The position numbers were made by a program, and so were the translations under genes. Shown one piece after another: positions 24,601 through 35,400 of a stretch of DNA of 41,923 nt (position 1 is the stretch's first letter; every line of letters begins with the position of its first letter). Source of the DNA: an uncultured Prevotella sp. (GTDB lineage Bacteria > Bacteroidota > Bacteroidia > Bacteroidales > Bacteroidaceae). The notes below the pieces were generated by a model, which worked only from the letters and a program-made list of their open reading frames with translations, made no database searches and was not told the DNA's origin. The stretch is from NCBI GenBank assembly GCA_946186115.1, contig CAMHLV010000022.1:1-41923 (forward strand). The letters run 5' to 3'.

Positions 24601-25083
24601 CCAATAGGGGAAGGTTGGAAGGGGGCTTTTGTCAGTGACTGCTCCCTGGACAGCGACCTTGAGATGTATTTCCCCGACCAGTACGTGCCTTCCGACTCCG
24701 AGCGCATGCTGCTCTACCGCGAGTTGGACGGACTGCAGACCGACGAACAGCTGGCAGCCTACCGCACACGTCTGATCGACCGCTTCGGTAAAGTGCCTGA
24801 GGTGGGCGAGGAACTGATGCTTGTTGTACCCCTGCGTCGTCTGGGCAAGAGTCTTGGGTGTGAGCGTATATTGTTGAAACAAGGTCGCATGACACTGTTC
24901 TTCGTCTCGCAGCAAGACAGTCCTTTCTATCAGAGCGAGGTTTTCGACCGTATCCTTAACTATGTGGCACAGAATCCACGCCGCTGTCAGTTCCGCGAGC
25001 AGAACGGCAAGCGCTCCATGCTCATCAGCGATGTCCCCACCGTTGGGGCTGCCGTACAACTAATGAAGATGATCATTACATAA
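21601..25083 (+). CDS. mfd: Transcription-repair coupling factor, with two in-frame palindromic insertions
   Basis: 1160 residues. Mfd displaces RNA polymerase stalled at lesions and recruits UvrA. Order: a UvrB-like N-terminal region (including YVYEPGQFALRGSILDVYSF and FRIDFFGDDIDSIRTFE), an RNA-polymerase-interacting CarD-like domain (IGDYVVHIDHGIGKFSGL, about 461-478), a translocase with CGDVGFGKTEVAVRAA (Walker A, near 618), LLIIDEEQKFG (near 717) and MRGRVGRGNRKAFCYLL (motif VI, near 891), then the TRCF C-terminal domain. Two Pro/Gly-rich stretches at about 381-404 and 982-1009 coincide with GC-rich nested palindromes in the DNA and break otherwise conserved sequence; both fall in places likely to be surface loops. 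The gene appears functional otherwise. Confidence 0.95.
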   Translation: MTIQDLLKLYAMSPQVGALADTLGKKSVKTVFLEGLMCSSAPMVFASLTIKHSPLTTLFILQDADEAGYFYHDLTQLLGDGGVLFFPSSYRRAVKYGQRDAASEILRTEVLSKLKTQDSGLYIVTYPEAVAELVVSKRQLDDRMLVLQQGETVDADQTVETLRGLGFSEVDYVYEPGQFALRGSILDVYSFSSEFPFRIDFFGDDIDSIRTFEVDTQLSKDKRQQVEIVPELNVAEEKVPFLSFLPDNTLLVAKDFLFVRDAIDRTYQDGFSQQAMTERMEGATEQEQHDILQEMRKDQQLISGSQWAADVQHFRRVEIGSHATGAPDATLRFQTSPQPQFHKNFDLLKQSLEQSVADGYHLYILADSAKQLDRLKEILEPPSNSPHLGAELSPSTNRGRMGEGFQPIEKTLHEGFVDHTLRLCIFTDHQIFDRFHKYSLRSDKARGGKVALTLKEIQQFEIGDYVVHIDHGIGKFSGLVRMPVTTPNGGGSEGAYQEMIKIQYEGGGTIYVSIHSLYKVSKYKAQDGGEPPRLSHLGTGQWERMKERTKQKLKDIARDLIKLYATRRQQRGFAFSADTFLQQELEASFLYEDTPDQLKATNDVKADMERAQPMDRLVCGDVGFGKTEVAVRAAFKAACDSKQVAVLVPTTVLAYQHYQTFSSRLKDLPVRVEYLSRARSAKQTTAILKDLADGKIDILIGTHKLIGKSVKFKDLGLLIIDEEQKFGVSTKEKLRQMKTNVDTLTMSATPIPRTLQFSLVGARDLSIIQTPPPNRYPIQTEIHTFGSDIIADAVNFEMSRNGQVYFVSPRINDLQRIRDVIQKYVPDARIAVGHGQMKPEELEKIIFDFANYDYDVLLSTTIIENGIDIPNANTIIINGAHHFGLSDLHQMRGRVGRGNRKAFCYLLAPPLAALPVESRRRLEALENFSDLGSGIHIAMQDLDIRGAGNLLGAEQSGFIADLGYETYVKILQQAVVELHNEAPVSSPPLGGRPKGTATPPPIGEGWKGAFVSDCSLDSDLEMYFPDQYVPSDSERMLLYRELDGLQTDEQLAAYRTRLIDRFGKVPEVGEELMLVVPLRRLGKSLGCERILLKQGRMTLFFVSQQDSPFYQSEVFDRILNYVAQNPRRCQFREQNGKRSMLISDVPTVGAAVQLMKMIIT
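22744..22811 (+). repeat. In-frame palindromic insertion 1 within mfd
   Basis: Outer arms CCCTCT (22744-22749) and AGAGGG (22806-22811); inner perfect arms CCCATCC (22779-22785) and GGATGGG (22799-22805); plus a small CCCCCATTTAGGGG-type hairpin. Translated as a low-complexity loop containing PHLGAEL and TNRGRMGEG, between LKEILE and the conserved PIEKTLHEGF. Confidence 0.65.
24544..24626 (+). repeat. In-frame palindromic insertion 2 within mfd
   Basis: Outer perfect arms GCCCCC (24544-24549) and GGGGGC (24621-24626) enclose two hairpins with CCCCCCATTGGGGGG and CCCCCAATAGGGG cores. Translated as a loop containing PPLGGRPKG and PPPIGEGWKG, between the VVELHNEA helix and the TRCF domain. Confidence 0.7.
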
Positions 25084-25099
25084 ACTATTAATCAATATT

Positions 25100-25358
25100 A
25101 TGAACATTTACTATTAACCATTCTGCTGGTACTGGTGTGTTCTACAGTATCAGCACAGAAAGTGAACACATGGAATGAGGTTGTCACGGGATATACCAAT
25201 ATCTCGCGTGGAAAAGCGGGCGCGAATTTGATGTCAGCATCGATAATGTGGTTGTTGACGATGCGCTGCACTTCACCGCCCCGTTGGACTTTCTGGGACG
25301 TTTTACCCTCCGTGCTATGGCAGAAGGTGCCCAAGCCTTACACCCTACATCGGCTTAG
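25100..25358 (+). pseudogene. Frameshifted remnant of a secreted-protein gene
   Basis: From 25102 one frame reads a good signal peptide (HLLLTILLVLVCSTVSAQ) and then VNTWNEVVTGYTN. The only nearby ATG (25100) is out of frame with it. After about 25200-25220 the protein-like sequence continues in another frame (REFDVSIDNVVVDDALHF, then FLGRFTLRAMAEGAQ) to a TAG at 25356-25358. Two frame disruptions in 260 bp argue for a decayed gene fragment rather than a small gene. The W-x-x-V-VTGYTN start recalls secreted Bacteroidales proteins, some with thioredoxin-like domains, but this is from memory. The following bases to 25552 hold a hairpin and no further gene that I can see. Confidence 0.5.
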
Positions 25359-25391
25359 CAAATAACGGCAACTGTAGTTTGCCTTATTTGC
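25358..25391. repeat. Imperfect hairpin after the pseudogene
   Basis: GCAAATAACGGCAA (25358-25371) pairs with TTGCCTTATTTGC (25379-25391), with one bulged base and a seven-base loop. No T-run follows, so it is only a weak terminator candidate. Confidence 0.4.
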
Positions 25392-25538
25392 AGTAACTAA
25401 TGTTTTGTGTCATTTTGTCTGCTTGGTCTGACAATATGGCACGAAATCTGCTTTGGCATCAGTATTGCATATTATCAGGTGAAAGCCGAAAGGTAATCAA
25501 AGATAATAACAAAATGTATAACTAATAAAAGTATAATT

Positions 25539-25544
25539 AGGAGG
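25539..25544 (+). promoter_or_regulatory. Strong Shine-Dalgarno for hsp20
   Basis: AGGAGG, eight bases before the ATG at 25553. Most other genes in this window lack such a site, which is usual in Bacteroidetes, so its presence may mark especially high translation of this stress gene. Confidence 0.65.
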
Positions 25545-25552
25545 TAAAGATT

Positions 25553-25978
25553 ATGATGCCAATGATGAGAAGTAACAACTGGATTCCTGCAGTATTCAAC
25601 GATTTGTTTGATACCGACTATCTGCCGAAGGTGAATGCTACCGCACCCGCCATCAATGTGAAAGAATCCGACAAGGCTTACACTGTAGAGCTGGCCGCTC
25701 CAGGTATGAAGAAGGAAGACTTCAACGTACACATCAACGACGATGGTAACTTGGTCATCAAGATGGAACAGAAGCAAGAACATAAGGAGGAAGACAAGAA
25801 CACCCGCTATCTGCGTCGCGAGTTCAGCTATTCTAAGTTCGAGCAGACCTTGATACTGCCCGATGACGTGAAGAAGGAGGACATCTCGGCCAAGGTGGAG
25901 CACGGTGTGCTGACCGTAGAACTGCCGAAGATGGTGGAGGAGAAGGTAAAGGTTTCACGCCAGATTGAGATAGGATAA
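25553..25978 (+). CDS. Hsp20/alpha-crystallin family small heat-shock protein
   Basis: 141 residues. It is an ATP-independent holdase that keeps unfolding proteins soluble. The N-terminal arm (SNNWIPAVFNDLFDTDYL) is followed by the alpha-crystallin beta-sandwich: APAINVKESDKAYTVELAAPGMKKEDF, RREFSYSKFEQTLILPDDV (described in parts) and the signature ISAKVEHGVLTVELPK, with a C-terminal VSRQIEIG in which I-E-I is the I-x-I anchor for oligomer assembly. The start is fixed by the strong Shine-Dalgarno. It has no cotranscribed partner. A promoter was not recognised with confidence upstream. Confidence 0.93.
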   Translation: MMPMMRSNNWIPAVFNDLFDTDYLPKVNATAPAINVKESDKAYTVELAAPGMKKEDFNVHINDDGNLVIKMEQKQEHKEEDKNTRYLRREFSYSKFEQTLILPDDVKKEDISAKVEHGVLTVELPKMVEEKVKVSRQIEIG

Positions 25979-26025
25979 CCACATAGCGATAAAGGTAAAA
26001 AGGTTGCTTTTTAGGAGTAAGCTAG

Positions 26026-26067
26026 AAGGTCCCCGGCCGCTCGCACTAACGAGTTGCTGGGGACCTT
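26026..26067. repeat. Long-loop hairpin downstream of hsp20
   Basis: Perfect 9-bp arms AAGGTCCCC (26026-26034) and GGGGACCTT (26059-26067); the loop contains a further CTCG/CGAG pair. It is followed by a GC-rich GGCCGCGAG stretch and no T-run. It may stabilise the hsp20 mRNA end or be a decayed repeat. Confidence 0.5.
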
Positions 26068-26166
26068 TGATATTCTCGGCCGCGAGTCCGCTCGCTTTGA
26101 CCATCACAACTACAAGTTGCATGGGCCGTGGACCGATAGACATTCTCGCCGTCTGAACTCTTTAAT

Positions 26167-26216
26167 AAAAAGGGTTGGAGAATACCAAATTATTTTGATT
26201 TTCCCCAACCCTTTTT
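26167..26216. terminator. Bidirectional terminator between hsp20 and the giant-gene operon
   Basis: Perfect 12-bp arms AAAAAGGGTTGG (26167-26178) and CCAACCCTTTTT (26205-26216) with a 26-base loop. The U-tract is provided by the stem itself on both strands, which suits convergent transcripts: hsp20 from the left, giant plus peptide from the right. Confidence 0.8.
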
Positions 26217-26242
26217 CGTTAGTTCAAGGTGTTATGTAGTCC

Positions 26243-26431
26243 CTAATAATCGTAGTCAGACTCTTCGAAGTCCGAGAAGCCATCTTGTCGTGATAATTCG
26301 TCTGATGGTGTAACTTCGCCTACGTCTGTATTGTTTCCCTTTGGCAAAGACATGGTATCCAATAACTTCATTTCTGCTTCTAAGATTTCTACATCAGGGC
26401 GTATGTATTTCTTTTTTTCTTTTCTGTCCAT
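26243..26431 (-). CDS. Small acidic peptide encoded directly after the giant gene
   Basis: 62 residues, starting six bases after the giant's stop. There is no signal peptide: the N-terminus is very basic (MDRKEKKKYIRPDVEILE), the middle has EAEMKLLDTMSLPKGNN and the C-terminus is strongly acidic (FSDFEESDYDY). The pattern K-K-x-Y-x-R-P-x-x-E-hydrophobic resembles short Bacteroidales ORFs of unknown function that I recall near secreted proteins. A charge-split cytosolic peptide could be a chaperone, regulator or peptide precursor for the giant; none of these is shown. The tight spacing argues that it is coexpressed and real. It is followed by the shared terminator at 26167. Confidence 0.72.
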   Translation of the reverse strand: MDRKEKKKYIRPDVEILEAEMKLLDTMSLPKGNNTDVGEVTPSDELSRQDGFSDFEESDYDY

Positions 26432-26437
26432 ATCTGT

Positions 26438-29400
26438 TTACTTTTCTTTCTTAATGACTACTTTACGACCGTTGATGATATAAAGACCTGGTTTTGTAAC
26501 CTGATCAAGCTTACGGCCTTGCAGGTCGAAGATTGTGTCTTCTTGTACCGACTTGAAGTTGTTTATGCCAGTAGGAATTACTTCTTCACCAGTTTCTTCA
26601 AAAGCAAAGAGTACACCACGTGTATTGTTTGTTTGTTGTGACGGTTCAACATTGCGCTCAGGCTCCACATAGTAGATTTTGTTGTTTGTCAGCTTAGTTG
26701 TCGTACTTGATCGTTTGAACAATCCTACACGCCCAGTGTAATAACGTGTACCATCAATAACCTTGGATTCCTTACCAAATATGCGAATTGCCTCTCTATA
26801 ATCGTTCTTCTTAACATAAGTGCCTTCGAGACTGTTCTCGGTTATCCTCAGTTCCTCATCATCAGTGGAAGGAGCATCGGTGGGTATGGTATATGTCACT
26901 TCTGTCATGCCCCTTACTGATCTGAAGAGTACTGGTGTCGCTGCAGGAATATTAAGTTTGCTGTTTGCCCAATCGCTCTTTTTCTGGTGCATGTCTATTG
27001 AATGGCAGACGAGTGCATATTCACCCTTATCATAGTACGTGTCGCTTCCTTCGGTCTTCTTATCATAATAATGCTCTCTGACACCGATGAAGGGTACCAT
27101 ATCGCTGTTATCAGCTGTCACCTCATTGCCGTCCTTGTCTTTACCGCCTACTACTTGCAGGTCGTATGGGACATAGATTGAGGTATAGGTATAGGGCAAC
27201 TTGCCATAAGCTTCGTTGCCTTCTACCAGTGGGGTACCATTATGACCCTTGCTCAGCTTCATCTTGAACGCCATTTCGTTCTCGTTGGTGTTGTTTACCT
27301 TCTGCAGGTAGAGGCGGGTCTTGAACTGGCCAGCCTGTTCGTCGAAGCACTGGTTGGTGCTGGCTTCTGTGGCATTGCTGGTGCAGCTCAGATAGGCGGA
27401 GGCTGCCGTGTCGCTAATCTTCAGCTGCGTGATGGCAGCGCCAAGGTCCTCGTAGCGGCACTTGTAGGCATTGTCACCCAATGCTCCTCCGCTCAGGCTC
27501 AGACCTTGCGTCCTGACGAAGTAGCGCGGATAGCTGCCTACGTCAGAGGTCGTTCCCTCGAACCAGAAGATTGTGGCTGGCATATACTCAGCAGTTTCCT
27601 GATCTACTACCTTCAGATTACTATTCATGTTGCTGGAATTAGTCTTCTCATCCTCATCCAGATAGCCGCGGATGTAGTTATGCTCGCTACCACCTTCCTG
27701 CGTGAACGGCACGATGCGGTAGTAGCCCTGCACCATCTGCTCGATGTTGGCGGGGTCGTTGATGATGTTGTGGAGCATGGTCTTATCCGCGTCTGTTGCC
27801 ATGCCGTCAAGGACCCTAGCCTTAATGTCAGCAACATCAACGGTTTTGCCACCAACCTCTAACGCATCACTATTTGCCACGTCATACTTCAGGGCTCCCA
27901 CAAAGCCGGCATACTTGACATACTCGGCCAGCGTAGCGTCAGACAGTATCTCCAACCGCAGGTTGGCCGAGCTGTTCGTCTTCAGGTAGGCCATCGTCTT
28001 TTTACCAGTAGGAATGATGGCGGCACTGCCGTTGTAGTTTTGACTTACAAAGCTGTAGCTGTCCGCAGCGTATTCCGCGAGTTGTGTGGAAGAATAGACG
28101 GGGTGCATCCAGAAGTTGTAGCTGTATGTTCCCGGCATCATCTCGAAGATGTTCTGGTCGTCGTTATCGTCGTTCTGTTCAAGCTGCAAGCCGTCGTTAT
28201 GATTGTCGTTGTAGTCCATGACGCGGATGTACTCACTGAACTTGCGGTCGGGGTCGTAATGGTTCAGCATCTTGAACCCGTACGGGTCGCCGATGACGCA
28301 CCACTCGTAGTTGTTCAGGTACAGCTTGTTTTGCACGAGAGCCTCACTGACGCGCAGCTTCGGGCTGCTGTCGCGGTACACCATCTTACCCTGCTCGCCG
28401 CTCGGGCGGTGGTTGTTCACCATGTAGTACCAGTGCTTGCCTGTGTAGTCTTTGGTCGCGGTACTCCAGTCGAACGGGCTGCTAACCTCGTAGTCAATGG
28501 TGATGCTGATGGGTTCGGAACTGTCTGCCATCGCATCGGTAACGGTAGTTACAGCCGTTCCGTTCCACTTATAGGTGTAGTCGCAGAAAGCGCGTCTCCA
28601 TGTTTCCGGCATGACTCCCAGCAGGCTCTTGCCCACCGACTGATAGCCCAGTGTGGTAGTCAGTGCAGTCTTATCGGGTCGCAGTGAACTGCTACCGTAA
28701 TTGAGTGTGAGTGTCAGTCCAGAGATACCTCTTGTAGAGAGGAACTCGGTGCTGCCGTTAGCATAGTTGCCCGCATTCACGGCTGGTGTTTGGCTGGCAA
28801 AGACGCGCACGTCGCCATCCTGGTAACTGATGGCCGCCATATCGGCAGTGTTGCCATCCAGCAGGTCAAGCGTCGAGCCTTGGGCGGTGAGTGTCAGTGC
28901 GGTTCCCGTCGTTGTGCTGGGGAAAGTGAAGTATGTCTGTGTGCTCTTGTTGTAGAGTTTCACGCCGTAAGGCGTACCCACCAGTCGCCACAGATAGTGC
29001 TCGTTGTTGCGTTCCGTCTCGCCTACCTGCTTTTCCCATTTTGCCTTGATGCTTCCGTCGTCGCCCGCATAGAGCATGTTGCTGCCCGTGTGAATCATGT
29101 ACCAGCGGTCGCTTGTTGAAGTGCCAACGGCATCATAGAACGTCGGAGCATCGTCGGTATATTCCGCTTTCACGTAGATGTTCACTCCTCCGTCATCATC
29201 CGGGACTGCATATTCCGGAATGGTGTAGCTGCCAGGCTCGCCGTTGCATTCACCTTCAGTATAGATACCAGTATAGTTCAGGTAGTGGCGGCGCAGCGAC
29301 TCGGGCATGTCGTCGAGTGTCAGCTCAACACCCTCAGAGACGCGCGGCTTACTGAACGTTGCCACGTTCGTACCGCCGAGCATGACGTTCCACGTCAGCG

Positions 29401-32400
29401 GATGCTGCAGCACAGCAGTAGTCAAGTCAATTGGCTGTGCACCATTGGTATAGACAAAAGGCGATTGAAGCATACCGCCATAGAAGTCGATGCCTGCCGT
29501 ATAGCGTGTGGAAACACTTTCATTGGGCAGCAGGTAGAAGGCGACATGCCATGTTGTCTCGCCTGCCACATCCAATGACGGGTCGGCAGTCTCTATCACC
29601 TCGAATACAGAGTTGACAACGTCGTTGCTCAGCCTCAGCTTGTTCTCATCAGCTTGAGCATAGCTGATGACATCATCGCCCAGCGGTATTCCCTCCATGC
29701 TCAGGTTCGTAATCTGCAAGTTGTATGGGTCACCTGTCAACTGCCAGCGGTAAATCTTGTCTTCGTTGTTCCTTGCCGTCTGCTTCAAGGCTGTGGCATC
29801 GGTGCCATTTTCAGAAGCCATGAAATTGCTACTGTTCTTGTAATAGAAATAGGTGGTACCACTCTTGGATGCACTCATCAGGTAAGCCAACGAGAAGTCT
29901 TCCTCGTTGACGGTGTAGGTTGCCCAGATTCCTCTCGTCTGCTGTCCGGCACCGCCGAAGAAACTGATACCCTCTGCCGGGACAATCTCGGTCAGAGCAT
30001 CGTCGCTATAGAGCGTGTAGTCGCAGAAGGCATGCTTATAGATGCGGTTGCCGTAGCTGCCCGATGTCAGCATGTTCGCTGTCAGCTTGGTCTCGTCGGT
30101 AGCGGGATAGTTGAACATGTAACCGAGAGAATCCACGCGCTCGATGCCATCCTCCTTATAGACCTGCAGAGGAATAATGATGTTATTCAGAGTCTTGCTG
30201 TTGACCGTGGTACCTATGGCGGTGGCACTGCTCCATTTCAGGCTGTTGTCTGCCTTGCAGCTGAAGCTCATCTGGTTGGCATTGTCGCCCATGTCGGTCA
30301 GTTCCCAATCCGTAGCTTCAGCAGCATCTCCCGTCAGTGAGACGGTAGCATTCGAAGCTAAACTTGCCGCCTTGAGATACTTCTTGGCTCCACGGTTGTA
30401 TATCTTCAGTCCGTAGGGCGTGCCGACGAAAGACCAGTGCAAGCCTGCCGTAGTGACACCTTTCTGATTTGGGTCCACCCCACTATTGGTATATTTAATT
30501 TCATCGTTGCTGTCTACCCATATCCAATACTGTCCGAGCATCGTGTAGAACTGTGCATTGTCAACATCTGTGCTGAATACGGGAGCATCGTCGGTGTAGC
30601 CAGTCCACTTCACGTAGATATCGCTCACTTCGCGGTCAACCGTCGTTACCTTGTGTTCCTCGGCAAAGTCGCTGCTGGTATAGAACTCGTAGGTACAGAA
30701 CTTACGTGCCAGTCCCGTCTCTGGCAGCAGGAATGCCGTCATCAGGTCGGCATCTTGCTCCTGCTGGTCAGCCTCTGCACTGAGGTTCATGCTGTTTCCG
30801 TCGCGGTCGTAGAGGTGGAAGTGGATGTCAGTACCTGTTGTATGCTTCAGGTAGGTCCACACCAGCTGACTGCCACCGCCTTGCTGGGAACCCGTTGTTA
30901 CTGGTATAGGATTCGGCTGGTAGTCGCTCAGGTAGAGCAACGGCACCTCACCATTGAGTCCTTTTTGCAAACGGATGAACGGTGTGGTCTTATTGTTCGA
31001 GTTATTCAGCGGATGCACCAGCTCCCAAGTATAGACAACACCGTCTGCCGACGGGCTGACCATCTTGATGGGATCATTATTGGCAGCAGGTTTTTCCTCT
31101 GAATGAGCAACTCCCAACAGTTTGTTCTTAATGCCCATGTTGTGCAGCTTCAAGTTGTAGGGCGACCCCTCGAATGCCCAAAGTCGGCACTTGTCGTCTA
31201 CCGAAATGGCTGCCGTCTCTGTTTCCTCAGTCACTGCGGGTGCCGTGCCGTCAGGTCTCAACACTCCAGAATCGTTGTCTGCCTTCAGGTATCGGGCATC
31301 TGATCTGGCTGTCTTCACCGAGTGCCAATAGCCGGCACTGGCACTGGCAGAGGTGCGCAACAGGTAATCGAAGCTGTCACCATCAGATGTTTCGGGTATC
31401 TTCCATCCGCTATCGAGTGTATAGCCCACGTAGATGTCCTTTACTCCGTCGCCGTCACCATCTGCAATACTGCTGTATGTTATCGTACTTGCAGCATTCG
31501 TTCCTTCATTGGCATCTGCCAGTGTGTAATACATTGTATGGTCGGAGGTGTAAGAACGCAGGAGGTAATATGGCACGATTGTAGATTGTGCTTCATATCG
31601 GTCATTGTAATAGGTCTGGAGGACACACTCCACCTCACCGCTTCTCGGGTTCACGATATTCGTGTTCACCTGTTCTGGCTGCGCAATATAGATTTGACCT
31701 TCTTGTCTCTTTGGGTCTAATCGCCATGAACCGCCATCAGAACCAGCATTCATATATATATAGTTGGAATAGTCCCTATTGTAAAGGGCATAGTACGTTC
31801 CCTGTCCTACTGTATAATATAACAGGCAATAGCTTGACTTGTCATCGTTAGTCGGCATGTATACCTGATAATTTTTATTCTGGTTGGTTGACTGGAGGAC
31901 ATACTTGCCGGTAGACTTGTTCTTCAGGTGGAGGTCGTAAGGATCTCCCTCAAACAGCCAGACGTATGTGTTGTCGATAATCGGGAACGTCTTGGCTGTG
32001 ATACTCGCACTATTCCCGGTTGCACCACCATAGTCCTTGTTCTGGTTATCCAACAGCCAGCGGTTGGTAGTATGGTTGTCACCAGGGTTGTAAGCTGCAT
32101 GCAGATACTTGTTATTGGCACGGATGGTGTAGCCGGTTTTGCCGCTGAAGTCGAGTCCGCCATCCTCTACTGTCTTCACATCGTAACCCACATAGACTGT
32201 CTGGTCCAGCTTGGCAGTCAGATCTGCCACCGTATTCTCGCCGCTGTTGTTCTGTGCGTCGGTTGCATTGTCGTAATACTTAAAGTTCGTGGCAAACGGG
32301 CTGCGCAGTGCTGCCGACAGCGGGTCGCCATTGGCAGCGGCGATAGCTGCTGCATCGACATCTTCACTTATGGCTTCGCCACCGCTCTTGTCAACGATGA

Positions 32401-35400
32401 CGAGTTTCACCAGCTGCGCATCGCCAAAGGTGAAGTGCGCAGCTGGTGTGTTCTGCCAGTTAACACCGCTACTGCCATTAGCCTCAACATAAAGGCATGG
32501 TGACTCCTGGCTGACGGCACCCTGCGGCATGATAACCGGACAGGTCATCAGGGCTGGAGTTTGGGAAATCAGGTTGTTGTAGTTGATGAACCTCAGTTCC
32601 CAGTCGAAGATGTAGTCGCCTTCGTTGTAAACCATTAGGTCGGAAGCCGAGGTAGCATCGGCAGCAATGCCGAGCATGTAGCCTTCGTTGGCTTTGTTTT
32701 CTATTCTCAAAGCGTATGGAGTACCAGACAATGCCCACTTTGCGGTATTGTCGGCAACCGAAGCCGAGCCGTTCACCTTTTTCTCCGTTGTGGTGTAGAG
32801 GTTCTGGTTTTGGTATCCTCCCTTCAGGAAGTACCAGTGCTTGTCCTCGGTTGTGCTAACCTTGAACAGGCTGGATGTGTTCCAATTGGCATCGAGGTCG
32901 TAGCGAACATAGATGTTATATTTGCCATCGGTCTTGTTGTTTTCCATCGTCTCGGCAACAGGAACAGAACCTGCCGTCATGGCATTTTCCTTGCTTTGGG
33001 CATCTGCCAACGTATAGTAATAGGTGTGGTTGCCGGTATAGGCACGCTGCAGGAAGTATGGCGTAGCCGTAGCAGCGGGCACTGTGGCATCCGCCTTGTA
33101 ATGACCTTTCAGGGTGTATTCCACCGTACCGCCAGCACTGACCACGTTGACATTCACCTCTGGCAGTTCCTCCACAATAAACTTGTGGGTGTCTCTGCCT
33201 TTAACATAATCCAACTGATACTGATTACTGTTGGCCAAAAGATAGAATTGCGAAGTCTCTCCCGTGTAGGTTGACGGTGTCGCTGCCGGGTCTATGTAGC
33301 GGAAAACGCAGTACGGACTGCTGATATCGCTATTCCAGTAGAGCAGACAGAATGTAGAAGCATTGGCCGTTTCCGCAAATACAGCCGGACTGGTCGGTTT
33401 AGAAGAATCCAGTTGCACAGTCTGGCTGCTACTCAAAGCCTTGTTGGCTATGGTAACATGGTAGGGGTCGTCGCCCAATGTCCACAGATAGGTATCATCG
33501 ACAAACGGCAGGTTATCGGTTGTCACCGTATTTGCCGTAAAACTATCGTTGCTGCCGTAGTTGACATCCTGATTCTGAGTCCGCAGCGCATAATGGTAGC
33601 TTTGTTGACTACCCGTCTGTCCCGTCTGGAACACAGCATGCATGTAGTTCTTGCTTGACGGACTGTGGATGGCATATACCTTGCTGGCTGCCATCTTCGA
33701 AGCATCCACGGTATAGCTCACGTAGACATCTTCCTGTGCTACGGTGAGGTCGCCAGTGGCACGGGTCTCGGCAGCAGAGGCATGAGCCTGCGTAGAGTGG
33801 AACTGGTATTCCGATACCATCGGGCTCTTCAGTGCATCGGGCACGCTGAGACCGATGCCGCTGGTAACAGTCATCTGCAGGGCGTCGTTGCCGCTGTTGT
33901 CGATGATGTGGTAGGTGACGGGGGTCGTCAGCTGTGTAGTCTGCGCATTGGTGGCATCGTAGGCACTGAGCGTCGCCGGGTCTGCCAGCGTAGCGAAGTC
34001 GTCAACCACCTGCTCGTGCTGGAAGCGTGGCATCAGTCGCATGTTGCCATACTGATCCTGCACCGCCATGAAGGTGGCGTTGGTGACAGCGAGTGTCTTG
34101 CTGTCGCTTCCGGTCGGGCTGATACGTGTGGCGATAGTCTGCAAACTAAGCGTGCTTCCATCACCGCTCCAAATACCGCCATCGAGCGTTGCAGTTGATG
34201 CATTGGTAGTGAAGTAGGTGTTGGTAGTAGCGTTCTGAATCTGGATGTTGTACGGGTCGAAGCCGTTCCGACTGTCCGTTCCGCCGTTATAATATAGTGT
34301 TTCAAGCGCAGCCTGCGTGAGCTCATTGTTGTGGTTGTTACCTGAACCGTCATAACAATAGCCCATCTCTGCATCGATGTTGAAGTTGGGCTTCAGCTTC
34401 CAGTGGTCGGCAGCGGAGGCATCACTCGTGCTTTCAATGGCGGTATCGTTAGCCTTGGCGTAGCTGCTGCCCTGCTGAAGCAGGAATGTAGAGGAGGCAG
34501 TTGCAGCCTCGGTGGCTGCTCCTGTATAGCTGTTGGCATATTCGTCCTTCACTTCGTAGGTGACGTAGAGGTCGGTCAGGGCACCGTCTTTCATCGATTC
34601 GGGATAGTCGGCAAGCGAAGTAATGGTCTTGTCCTTGTCTACTCGGTCTGCCGCATCGGTAAGCGGAGTTGTAGGCGTGACAGTATCTGTTTGTCTGTTG
34701 ATGTCGTACTTATGATAGCCTGCCACCTTGTGCTTCACGTTACGGGTGGAATAGAACTTGTACTGCTTCACCATCGGGCTGTCGTACTTACGCAGAGCTG
34801 TCCTCACGGTCTCATAGTCAGGATCGTCTTTCGCAACGATGGGCTTGCGCATAATCTCCCAACCATGGTTGTCGAGGAGCACGAGTACACCATCGATGTT
34901 AGCCTCCACAATGTCGAGCGAACCATCACCCAAGGAGATGGTCTGGAACCAGTGGCTGTCGTTCAGGTATTTCTTTGGCTTTCCATTGTCATAGTTTGTA
35001 CCATCCCATTTTGCCGCATTCACGTATGCACTGTAGTTGTTCCAGCCAAAGCCTTTGAGTGTAGCGTTGTCTGTAGCTACTACAGTATTATTCTTTTCTC
35101 CTCCTGACTCCAACTGTGCCGTCGGGTTGTTGCGCCAGTACTGCTCCAGTGAGGTTACCGTGCGTCGTTCCGTCGTCGTTCCGTCGTAGATGGTGGCTAC
35201 CGTTGTCAGCTTGTAGTTTAAGCCGTCGGTGCCGCTACCACGCAGGATCATGTAGTCGGTTGGCAGAATCTGGTTGCTGCTGCCGTCCAAGGTGCTCGGG
35301 TCGTCGGTAACGTTGTTGGTGACGACTGTTCCGGTGGTACTATTATAATAGGTACGCAAGTAAGAATAGTAGTTGGTGCTCACGTCCTTGTTGTTTGCAT

